DNA of 64,000 nucleotides from Bermanella sp036960565 (lineage in GTDB: Bacteria; Pseudomonadota; Gammaproteobacteria; Pseudomonadales; Oceanobacteraceae), in assembly GCA_036960565.1 (NCBI GenBank), contig JBALXQ010000002.1:1-64000 (forward strand). The letters run 5' to 3'. The notes below the pieces were generated by a model. The model made no database searches. It was not told where the DNA came from and saw only the letters and a list, made by a program, of their open reading frames with translations. Positions within the stretch are counted from its first letter, which is position 1. The number at the start of each line of letters is the position of its first letter. Below are positions 1 through 6,957 of this stretch, one piece after another. Made by a program: the position numbers and the translations under genes.

Positions 1-32
1 CCCGACGAGCTACCAGACTGCTCCATCCCGCG
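1..32 (-). tRNA. initiator tRNA-fMet, partial (5' part only; cut by window edge)
   Basis: The first 32 bases are identical to 6798-6829, the 5' part (acceptor 5' strand, D arm and start of the anticodon stem) of the complete initiator tRNA gene further right. The 3' part lies outside the window, so intactness cannot be judged. The upstream region is also similar to that of the second copy (both read CTGCGCAT..TACGTA) and carries its own promoter, which suggests a functional duplicate rather than a fragment. Confidence 0.85.
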
Positions 33-45
33 TCTGAGGCTGCGC

Positions 46-74
46 ATATTACGTACGCACTGTCTTAGTGTCAA
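46..74 (-). promoter_or_regulatory. sigma-70 promoter of the left tRNA-fMet gene
   Basis: Read on the minus strand, the sequence upstream of the left tRNA has TTGACA (69-74), a 17-base spacer and TAATAT (46-51), followed by a short GC-rich discriminator before the tRNA. This is a near-consensus sigma-70 promoter in the position expected for a stable-RNA gene. Confidence 0.75.
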
Positions 75-167
75 AGCTTATTTAAGTTTAATATTGTTTG
101 GTTAATTAACAGGCAAATTAATCATGCTGCGGTAGCTTGTGCGTGCTTCGTTTGCATATTTAGGAAT

Positions 168-3098
168 TCATTTTCCTAGGGTTTTTGACTTCAATATATT
201 TAGTTCAAGAGTAGGTGGAGAGGGTAACTCTGGGAATTTAGCTTGCACAGCTTCAGTCACCCATTGAGGATAAATCCGATACATTAGTTTAGTGGTGACA
301 CTAAGAGGATAGGTGGCTTCTATTGGGAGGTCATATACCTCATCGCGATGGCCATTGGCCGGAATTCGAGTGTCTTTAAGCAGCTTCTCATAACGCCAGA
401 ATATTAGGCCTACTGGTTTGCCCTCTTTATCGCCAAATTCCTTCAAAAACATGCGGGAGTTTGGCTCTACATTGCCTTGCTCATCTTGCCGTCCGCTTTC
501 AAAGATAACCTTACCCTGAGCATCGCGCACACTAACTTGTAACCAAAGCTGACGGAAATCAGCCACACCTGTGGGTAGGGCATGCCCTGCACCAATATTG
601 TTAACGCGAACTGTGAGTTGGTTATTGTTAATAGATTGCTCTAGCTTGGCTGAGGTTTTTAATAAATCTATGCTCATGTTTTCAAGCTTTTTATTTCGTA
701 AACCCAGTAAAAAATGATTGGCGCCACTAAATTGATGGGTGACCACATTACCTTTTACTTTCCCGCCGTCAGTGGAGGTTCCTGGTAAATCTTCACCAAT
801 TCTCTTGTTGTCACCATGCATATGGCAATCGATACAGCCTAGGTGTTCCTCTGGTTTGTCTGGATTATTATAAGAAGACTCTTCCCACTCGCCCCAAGTG
901 TCTACAATCATAGCGCCTAAGCCAGGAGAGAATTCATTGTGGCAACTTTTGCAATACAGTTCGTCTTTGTAAAAAGGTTGTAAGTAGGATTCCTTATGGG
1001 TTTTGGGCCGAGCGTTAATTTGGCTTTCCCCTAAATAATTTAAAATATCGTTGCTGCTATTTTCAAAGATGTAACGCTCACGGTCACTAAGATTTACCGT
1101 CAGGGCGACATTGCCACCGACATCTTCCATTTTAGTAATACGATGACAAAACAAACAGCCTGTGCCTTCTTTAGGGCCATGCTTATCTAGCTTTAACTCT
1201 TTCTTAAGTGAGGCTCCTTGTTGCTCAAGCATGTGGCTGGTGCGCCCATTAAAAGGTAGGCCAGTTAATACCCGCTCGGGGTTATGGCAACCTGAGCACC
1301 AACTACGAAAAGCTTCTCCTTCGGTAGCAGCAGCTATGTCTTCAAGAACGCTAAAGTACGGGTTAGAAGGGCCCATTAACCTGTGGTTGGAATCGCTCCA
1401 TTGCTCAAACATTTCTGAATGGCAACTCTCGCAGGCTGCTGAATTGATCCACTCTTCGCTGTGAACCGTACGGCGGGAGCCATCTTCTAGTTTTAACCAG
1501 CTAGACGATAAAGGCATGTTGTAAGGGGCTGTCACGTATTGATGCAGGTTGCCCATCATTTTTAGTACTTCTGGCTCTGCGTCTTTTGCATCAAACGATA
1601 ATGCGCCATCTCGGTTATCAAAGCCCATGCCGCCTTGGGTATCTTGAATGATGCGCAGGTAATCTTTTAAAGTATCCCCGGCTATCATCTTGTTGAGTCG
1701 GCCATGACCTAACACTGCATTTTCATACTTGTTTTCATGGCGTCCCTCTACTAGATATTGATTGGTGAAATTAAAACCGTCTAGATGGCAGCTGTTGCAG
1801 CTCATCCAGAAGTCACCGGTCATGGGGTTTTTGGTTGTGTCTTCAGTGTTGCCTGAATTAAATAAGGTGGTGCCCTGGCGCAGGCTTTTATTTAACGGGT
1901 CAATGGCAACCGTTTTATAAAGAGAGGGAGTTGCAATTTTTACTCTGGCAAATGAGGAGCTGCCACCTGAATTAAGCAATACCACATCTTGGCTCATGGC
2001 ATTTTGCACATAAATTTTTTCCCCCATGAGTAATAGGCCCTTTGGGTTGTCGCCCGGTAAATGGCGCAAAATTTGACTGGCCTTGGCGCCACCCTGAGAA
2101 AGCTTTCCTTTGCGGCGTTTGCTGCGTTTTCTTTTTCCTTTGCTTGAGCGGGAGCGATCAAACACTAAAATATCTTCACTGCCAGCAAGGGTGATATAGA
2201 CTTTTTTACCGTCCTTGGAGAATTCCGCATCGTGGGGATTGGATACTATGCGAGTGCGGTTGTGGTTATCAACAATATTAATTTGTTTAAATAGCTGTTT
2301 TCGTAATTCAATTTTCTCGGCCTCTTCTCCTTTTATTAACGAGATAACTGACACGGCAGGAAATATGGTGGATTGAAATTGAAAAGGGTGGTCAAAATTC
2401 CATAATACATGAGGAAGCCAAGCTTCTTTGCCGTCAGGGGAGATGGCAATATCATCCAGTAAGCGCGGCTGCCCTTGTGAAACAAATTCATCCTGATTTT
2501 GTGTGGCTTGTAGGGTTATGGTTTTAAGTAGGTTGGGTTGGTTTTTGTTTACATCCCATATGGATACTTGGCCTGTCATTGCGTGAGTTATTAATAAGCG
2601 GCCGTCATCTGTTAAGGCTAATCCTCGTGGGGTTTCAATAGTGTCTATTGAGTAAACTATTTCCGCTTTTTCAGTTAAGCCTAACAATTTTCCTGATTCA
2701 AATAACGTGGCCCAGTATATTTTATTTTTCGGGTCATAAATGACTGAAAAGGGACGTCCTGAAGTGTTAATTCGGTGCTGCACTTTTAGTGTGTCGGCAT
2801 CTAGCCAGATTAAATCACCGCTTAAATAGTCGCTCACCAATAGCTGGTTTTCGGTTCCGTTTAACGCTAGGCGACGCAGGTCCTTGCCTATAGATTTTTC
2901 CAGTCTCTGTTGTGGATTTTGAGGGTTTGCCCAAGTGACGCTGCCACCATCAAAATTAGCGCTGTAAATTTTATCACTTTTTGTTGCATGAATAATGGAG
3001 CTACTACTGATAGCAGCCTGAGCAATATTGGTAGATAAAAAAACAAAAAATAACGCTGAAATAAATTGATTAATAAGTAGATTGATTTTTTTTGACAT
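168..3098 (-). CDS. exported beta-propeller / hexahaem c-type cytochrome fusion
   Basis: A 976-residue exported protein with a signal peptide ending near residue 28 (IAQA-A). Residues ~35-400 look like a YVTN/SMP-30-type beta-propeller (repeated ..DGRLLITHA, ..DGKEAWLPH, ..DGKKVYITLA). Residues ~430-760 carry six CxxCH haem c sites at C434, C556, C601, C648, C716 and C755; the stretch around CESCHSEMFEQW resembles cytochrome c554-type domains. Residues ~815-940 form a C-terminal beta-rich domain. An odd, strongly basic stretch lies at 315-332 inside the propeller. The next gene upstream on the same strand, 38 bp away, encodes a small membrane protein with several histidines, so quinol-to-periplasm electron transfer is likely. 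Inference: a periplasmic or surface multihaem oxidoreductase; its substrate is not recognisable. Confidence 0.85.
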   Translation of the reverse strand: MSKKINLLINQFISALFFVFLSTNIAQAAISSSSIIHATKSDKIYSANFDGGSVTWANPQNPQQRLEKSIGKDLRRLALNGTENQLLVSDYLSGDLIWLDADTLKVQHRINTSGRPFSVIYDPKNKIYWATLFESGKLLGLTEKAEIVYSIDTIETPRGLALTDDGRLLITHAMTGQVSIWDVNKNQPNLLKTITLQATQNQDEFVSQGQPRLLDDIAISPDGKEAWLPHVLWNFDHPFQFQSTIFPAVSVISLIKGEEAEKIELRKQLFKQINIVDNHNRTRIVSNPHDAEFSKDGKKVYITLAGSEDILVFDRSRSSKGKRKRSKRRKGKLSQGGAKASQILRHLPGDNPKGLLLMGEKIYVQNAMSQDVVLLNSGGSSSFARVKIATPSLYKTVAIDPLNKSLRQGTTLFNSGNTEDTTKNPMTGDFWMSCNSCHLDGFNFTNQYLVEGRHENKYENAVLGHGRLNKMIAGDTLKDYLRIIQDTQGGMGFDNRDGALSFDAKDAEPEVLKMMGNLHQYVTAPYNMPLSSSWLKLEDGSRRTVHSEEWINSAACESCHSEMFEQWSDSNHRLMGPSNPYFSVLEDIAAATEGEAFRSWCSGCHNPERVLTGLPFNGRTSHMLEQQGASLKKELKLDKHGPKEGTGCLFCHRITKMEDVGGNVALTVNLSDRERYIFENSSNDILNYLGESQINARPKTHKESYLQPFYKDELYCKSCHNEFSPGLGAMIVDTWGEWEESSYNNPDKPEEHLGCIDCHMHGDNKRIGEDLPGTSTDGGKVKGNVVTHQFSGANHFLLGLRNKKLENMSIDLLKTSAKLEQSINNNQLTVRVNNIGAGHALPTGVADFRQLWLQVSVRDAQGKVIFESGRQDEQGNVEPNSRMFLKEFGDKEGKPVGLIFWRYEKLLKDTRIPANGHRDEVYDLPIEATYPLSVTTKLMYRIYPQWVTEAVQAKFPELPSPPTLELNILKSKTLGK

Positions 3099-3136
3099 AT
3101 TTTTCTCGTACCAAACGTTAAATATTGTTTAACGCT

Positions 3137-3643
3137 TTATTTAAACGTTTTATTTTTAATTAGGGACCAAATGGGTGTTAATACCGACCAGCGCGCGGCG
3201 TGACGGATTAGTATTGGGGTGATAATGAATGCGCTAACCAGATGAGATAGATAGGCAATATAGCCCATGTCATTACCTCTATTGCCCACTATAAATAAAA
3301 ACACTCCTGATATAGCGCAGGCTAAAAGCAGGTAATCTAAAAAATAGCCGGTAATGATCAGTAATTTTTTTTGAGAGTTTTTAAGCAGTCTTCGGTGACT
3401 AAGCCAAAAAGGCAAAACTGCCGCAGGAAATAAGGTAAGGCTGCTGAGTACGTGAATAATAAGTACAACACGTTCAAGTTGCCAAGGCAGGGTAAATTGA
3501 TTCCATAACAAAAAACCTGTGACAAACATAAAGTACAACGACCATTCAGCCGCTTTATTGCGATAGGCTTGACGCTGCCACCACAGGCTGACATTCGCGG
3601 TAAGCGACATGGGCTGTGATGGTGTGATTGCCTGCGCGTCCAT
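3137..3643 (-). CDS. small membrane protein, cytochrome b561-like
   Basis: This 168-residue protein has about four hydrophobic segments (near residues 33-50, 57-80, 93-117 and 128-147). Histidines lie in or next to the helices (IIHVLSS, WLSHRR, YLSHLVS, IRHAAR), the pattern seen in small dihaem cytochrome b subunits that pass quinol electrons to periplasmic c-type cytochromes. The start ATG at 3643 opens MDAQAITPSQP. It lies 38 bp upstream of the multihaem cytochrome gene on the same strand, and the two probably form an operon. The haem-ligand assignment is inferred from pattern only. An unrelated four-helix protein such as a DUF4405 member is possible. Confidence 0.7.
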   Translation of the reverse strand: MDAQAITPSQPMSLTANVSLWWQRQAYRNKAAEWSLYFMFVTGFLLWNQFTLPWQLERVVLIIHVLSSLTLFPAAVLPFWLSHRRLLKNSQKKLLIITGYFLDYLLLACAISGVFLFIVGNRGNDMGYIAYLSHLVSAFIITPILIRHAARWSVLTPIWSLIKNKTFK

Positions 3644-3827
3644 GAATGACGATACCTATAAATGGTTAATGATATTACGTGTCATTACGATTAACTGTAT
3701 TGTGGCAGAGTTAATCGCGTGGGTCATGACATTGATCAATTAGGCGGCGGGTTGTCTGATCACGATATCAAGTAAATGTAGCAGGCGAACATTTAGTATT
3801 GGCTTGCTACATATTAGATATGATCGT

Positions 3828-5942
3828 CTAGATTTTTTTACTCACCACTACCTTGGCGGCCATGACATTGGCCCGGCCAAACTTACCACCGGCCCGATTG
3901 ATTTTGGCTACACCGTCACTGTCGCTGTCGTTATTTTTTTGCCCTTTTAAAAAGTATTCACCTGTATCGGCTAGTGCTTCAGATAATTGCAAACCCTGAT
4001 TTATGGTTGGGCCGTTAATAACAGTACGAAACCAAGTGGCGTGACGATTCACCAGTGCCGCCAATTCAAGTTCGGGAGTATTTTCAGACTCATTATTTTT
4101 AAGGTGCAGCATGGTCTCGCGTAAGGCGGAAACCACAGCGGCTGCGGTCCATGGGCTGTATTCACCTTGGCCGTTAATGGCCCAAGTACCTAGGTCTTTT
4201 GAAAAATAGTGTTGTTCTATGCTTACATATAAGTTGCGAGCGGCATCGCGGAAATGGGTTTGGCCGGTGGCAATAAAGGCAGCGCTTAATCCTCTGATGC
4301 TAGCAAACTGGGCGTCTAGAGATTGGCCTTTATCGAGCTTTGAGATGCTGCCAGATTGAGCTAATAAGGCGCCGTCGCTTACCAAGCCATTTTTAGTGAT
4401 GAGGTTATTAACAATAAAGTTAGCTTGTGACTTAATTAAAGTGAGTGCTCGTTTGCCTTGCGCTGTTTTAAGATTCACCTCACCGCCGCTGGCAGAAGCG
4501 TAACCCACTGGTAGGGCGTCCTGTGCTCGCTGGAAAATACTCAGTGCCACAATAGAGTAGGCGGCATCGTAAGTGGTTACGTGTTGGCTCTTTTTGCCGC
4601 TCGTGGAGTATGTATCTACTAGGGTGTTGGCTTGTTTATTAAGGTGCAGGGCATCAATGTTTTTAAACATCATGTTGGATAAATTACTGGCCAAAGAGAA
4701 AGCATCTTGGCTGGCTATATTATTGTTGGCGTTTATATCTGCATTTACCTTGGGTGAAGCCTTGAAAGGCTGGCCATCGAATACGGCTTTAAATGCTGGG
4801 TTTTGCCCAGTGTTTGCAATGCGTTGGTCGCTATAGGCAAAGTATTCGCTTAGTGGCCAAAGAAGCATCCAGCTATCACGCAGGGTGGAGTCTGAATTTT
4901 GCACCTTTAATTGGCCAATGGCATTAACGCCATTTTGTTTTTTCTCGGTAACTTTAATAGCATGGGGGAACCAAATTGGATTTTTATTTGCGTTGTATTG
5001 CGGAGTAATGTTGGCGCCTAAGGATTTGCCATCAAAAGCCAATTGATCTTGCAGATACAGCATTTTATCGACGGAGAGCTCGGTTAAAATAACGCCGTTC
5101 ATACCATCGGCAGAAGATACGCCCAAAGCAAGTTTGCCATCTCGGTCCATCTTGCTGGAGTTGGCTTCTACTTCTTCGTCACTTTTAATAACATGCATGC
5201 CCTCTAGAAAATCCTGTGACCACATGACTTCTTTTAACAGTATTCCACCAATTGCCGCAGGTTCAATGACGAGTTCACGCTGTTTCTTATTCCACGCCAG
5301 GGTTTTGTAATCGTGCTGATAAGCTGGGATTTGTGCTGTTGCAGTGACAACGTCACCTTGATTGTTTGCTACTTCTATTTCCTCTGTCGCGATGATGTGT
5401 ATATCAACCTGCCCATTAAACTCTGGTGATGCACTGCGATAAGGAAGCGAGATAGGGTAGATGTTTTTTGCGATATTAGTGCTTGGAAAGCCAACTGATT
5501 TTGCCAGGGAATCCATGCGCTTCTGCAGGCTTTTAAGGTTACCACCACGATTTATATTTTGCGGACCATTTACTAAATGAGGGCCTAGCTGCGATTGGTA
5601 ATTAAGCGCGTACATGGCTTCTTCTGAATATTCGTAACTCTCTATGCCTGCTACATAGTCGAACTGGGTGGGCTCATCTAGAAAATTTGGGTCGAGCATA
5701 TCAAGGTCCAGCCCAAGGCTTTCGGCCAGGGGTTCTCCCGATAATTCGAGTTCAGTATAAGCTAGCATATTGGCTGCGGTGTAGAAGGTGTGATCACTTA
5801 CTTCGCTGCTAACATTGTTTTGGGCCATTGCGTGTGTTGCGAATAGCGAGACAACCAGCACGCCAATAGGCAAGGTGGCTGTTTTTTTAATGGCGTATGC
5901 CAGCTTGGCATTGCACGCTGCGTGGCTTTTTAGAAAAGACAT
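3828..5942 (-). CDS. large exported protein of unknown function next to the multihaem cytochrome
   Basis: I do not recognise this family. From the ATG at 5942 it is 704 residues; an upstream in-frame ATG at 5987 would add 15, but neither start has a clear ribosome-binding site. The N terminus (MSFLKSHAAC..) leads into a long signal peptide ending near ATHAMA-QNN. The N-terminal part is acidic (ELSGEPLAESLGLDLDMLD). The C-terminal third has repeated helical pairs with aromatic and acidic residues (GTWAINGQGEYSPWTAAAVV), which could be an alpha/alpha-barrel fold; that is a guess. No CxxCH, no transmembrane helix after the signal. The same strand and the 184-bp gap to the cytochrome b-like gene suggest a shared function. 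Confidence 0.8.
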   Translation of the reverse strand: MSFLKSHAACNAKLAYAIKKTATLPIGVLVVSLFATHAMAQNNVSSEVSDHTFYTAANMLAYTELELSGEPLAESLGLDLDMLDPNFLDEPTQFDYVAGIESYEYSEEAMYALNYQSQLGPHLVNGPQNINRGGNLKSLQKRMDSLAKSVGFPSTNIAKNIYPISLPYRSASPEFNGQVDIHIIATEEIEVANNQGDVVTATAQIPAYQHDYKTLAWNKKQRELVIEPAAIGGILLKEVMWSQDFLEGMHVIKSDEEVEANSSKMDRDGKLALGVSSADGMNGVILTELSVDKMLYLQDQLAFDGKSLGANITPQYNANKNPIWFPHAIKVTEKKQNGVNAIGQLKVQNSDSTLRDSWMLLWPLSEYFAYSDQRIANTGQNPAFKAVFDGQPFKASPKVNADINANNNIASQDAFSLASNLSNMMFKNIDALHLNKQANTLVDTYSTSGKKSQHVTTYDAAYSIVALSIFQRAQDALPVGYASASGGEVNLKTAQGKRALTLIKSQANFIVNNLITKNGLVSDGALLAQSGSISKLDKGQSLDAQFASIRGLSAAFIATGQTHFRDAARNLYVSIEQHYFSKDLGTWAINGQGEYSPWTAAAVVSALRETMLHLKNNESENTPELELAALVNRHATWFRTVINGPTINQGLQLSEALADTGEYFLKGQKNNDSDSDGVAKINRAGGKFGRANVMAAKVVVSKKI

Positions 5943-5961
5943 ATGTGTACCAGGAGTCAAT

Positions 5962-6243
5962 ATGTTTAATAGGGTAAATGATATCATCTGTTATTTGATA
6001 ATGCTTCTTATTAATGTGTTTGCATATTTAGCCGAATATAAAGGCTTAAAACTCTACCGAAGCCTGAATGATAATATTGTTATTGCTGTTATTGGTGCCG
6101 CCATGGGCTTTATTGAAGTCTTGATCGTGCCAAAGTTCCATGGCAACGGGAGTGTTTTAAAAAATGAGGGTGCTGTGACAGCTGCGAAAATTAAAGCCTT
6201 CTTCATGGCGAGCCCTAAAATGTGTTGCTATATCAAAAGTTAA
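5962..6243 (+). CDS. small predicted membrane protein (93 aa), uncharacterised
   Basis: An ATG at 5962 is preceded by AGGAG at 5952-5956 with five bases of spacing, a good ribosome-binding site. The frame then encodes 93 residues with two hydrophobic segments (near residues 9-23 and 38-57, IVIAVIGAAMGFIEVLIV) and a basic C terminus. The reading frame is open further upstream, but there it only overlaps the opposing gene's signal-peptide region. It is divergent from the large exported protein, leaving 19 bp between the starts if that gene begins at 5942. No family recognised; the reality of the gene rests on the ribosome-binding site and plausible codon use. Confidence 0.45.
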   Translation: MFNRVNDIICYLIMLLINVFAYLAEYKGLKLYRSLNDNIVIAVIGAAMGFIEVLIVPKFHGNGSVLKNEGAVTAAKIKAFFMASPKMCCYIKS

Positions 6244-6307
6244 TGAGAATAATTTTAATTAATAATTCCGTGTTAACCACAAATAGAATGGTAGATGTGT
6301 ATGGCTC

Positions 6308-6321
6308 TTGACCTGGGTCAA
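6308..6321. promoter_or_regulatory. 14-bp palindrome resembling an FNR/Anr box
   Basis: TTGACCTGGGTCAA is a perfect 14-base palindrome with the spacing of the FNR/Anr site TTGAT-N4-ATCAA, differing by one symmetric base in each half. It lies about 65 bp after the small ORF and 366 bp upstream of the exported-protein gene, so it is distant from any clear start codon. It may be a regulatory site or chance. Confidence 0.25.
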
Positions 6322-6489
6322 ACGGCTGAGAGTCGATGTAAAAGATAGGGTTTTAGCAATACCTAATAATGGGAAGAAAAGGCAGGGGAAAGCCATAGAG
6401 GCCGGACTTTATAAAAATGAATTGGGAGGTCTTTTGGTCTTTAGTGAATCAACGACTTTGTTCTTGTCAGTTTGATGGGTTTCAGGCAT

Positions 6490-6524
6490 AAAAAAGCCTG
6501 GTTTCGTTAAAAACTAAGTTTTTT
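6490..6524 (-). terminator. terminator hairpin of decayed tRNA unit (distal)
   Basis: An imperfect inverted repeat, AAAAAAGCCTGGTTT with AAACTAAGTTTTTT, nearly the same as the terminator after the intact tRNA at 6711-6746. On the minus strand it reads as a stem followed by U residues. Confidence 0.5.
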
Positions 6525-6604
6525 AAGTTTTGGTTGCGGTAGCCCGTAGATTGTTGAAAGTGAACCAACAGCTTTGCTCTTTCTACTAAATAAATCCTAG
6601 ACAT

Positions 6605-6638
6605 AAAAAAAGCCAATTTTTTTCAATGTTGGCTTTTT
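6605..6638 (-). terminator. terminator hairpin of decayed tRNA unit (middle)
   Basis: AAAAAAAGCCAA and TTGGCTTTTT form a stem followed on the minus strand by a run of T. Its stem and loop differ from the other two terminators in this array, although its position in the repeat unit is the same. Confidence 0.55.
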
Positions 6639-6710
6639 AAAATTCTGGTTGCGGGAGCCCTAGTTATGGAGGGCAAACCAACGACTTTGTTCTTGGCGAA
6701 TTTCAGGCAT

Positions 6711-6746
6711 AAAAAAAGCCTAGTTTCGTTAAAAACTAAGCTTTTT
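6711..6746 (-). terminator. terminator of the intact tRNA-fMet gene
   Basis: Directly downstream of the tRNA on the minus strand is a stem made by AAAAAGC-TTAGTTT and AAACTA-GGCTTTTTTT with a short loop and a seven-T tail. This is a typical intrinsic terminator seven bases after the CCA end. Confidence 0.75.
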
Positions 6747-6752
6747 GAATTC

Positions 6753-6829
<77 letters not shown>

Positions 6830-6841
6830 TCTGAGCTGCGC

Positions 6842-6870
6842 ATACTACGTAGGTAGTCAGTCTGCGTCAA
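6842..6870 (-). promoter_or_regulatory. sigma-70 promoter of tRNA-fMet
   Basis: On the minus strand, TTGACG (6865-6870), a 17-base spacer and TAGTAT (6842-6847) precede a GC-rich discriminator (GCGCAGCTCAGA) and the tRNA 5' end. The layout matches stringently controlled stable-RNA promoters. Confidence 0.75.
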
Positions 6871-6914
6871 ACCTTTTTTCATATAAGCGGTTTATTAAAG
6901 CCAATCGAACCAAA

Positions 6915-6951
6915 TCCCCCTTCCTAGCGATAGGAAGAGGGGGGGGGGGGT
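6915..6951. other. inverted repeat ending in a 12-G homopolymer
   Basis: The sequence TTCCTA-GCGA-TAGGAA is flanked by C5 on one side and a G12 run (6939-6950) on the other, so it can form a stem between the DUF349 stop codon and the tRNA promoter. No T-run follows on the minus strand, so this is not a classical terminator. The G12 run is prone to slippage and to sequencing error. Confidence 0.5.
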
Positions 6952-6957
6952 AATGTA

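Larger units (their letters stand above)
6426..6700 (-). repeat. decayed tandem copies of tRNA-fMet 3' end plus terminator
   Basis: On the minus strand, downstream of the intact tRNA-fMet, the tRNA 3' end plus its terminator recurs in decayed form. The acceptor-end sequence (plus-strand TGGTTGCGG) starts at 6531, 6646 and, intact, 6753, a spacing of 115 and 107 bp. A further remnant lies near 6426-6470. The decayed copies share a non-tRNA variant, GACTTTGTTCTT or close to it, near 6454, 6556 and 6683, so a decayed unit seems to have been amplified. None can fold as a complete tRNA. Confidence 0.7.

Noticed and set aside
6350..6425. Possible riboswitch-like segment with GGGGAAAGCCATAGAGGCC
   Set aside because: It recalls c-di-GMP riboswitch words, but the rest of the conserved core and pairing were not found.
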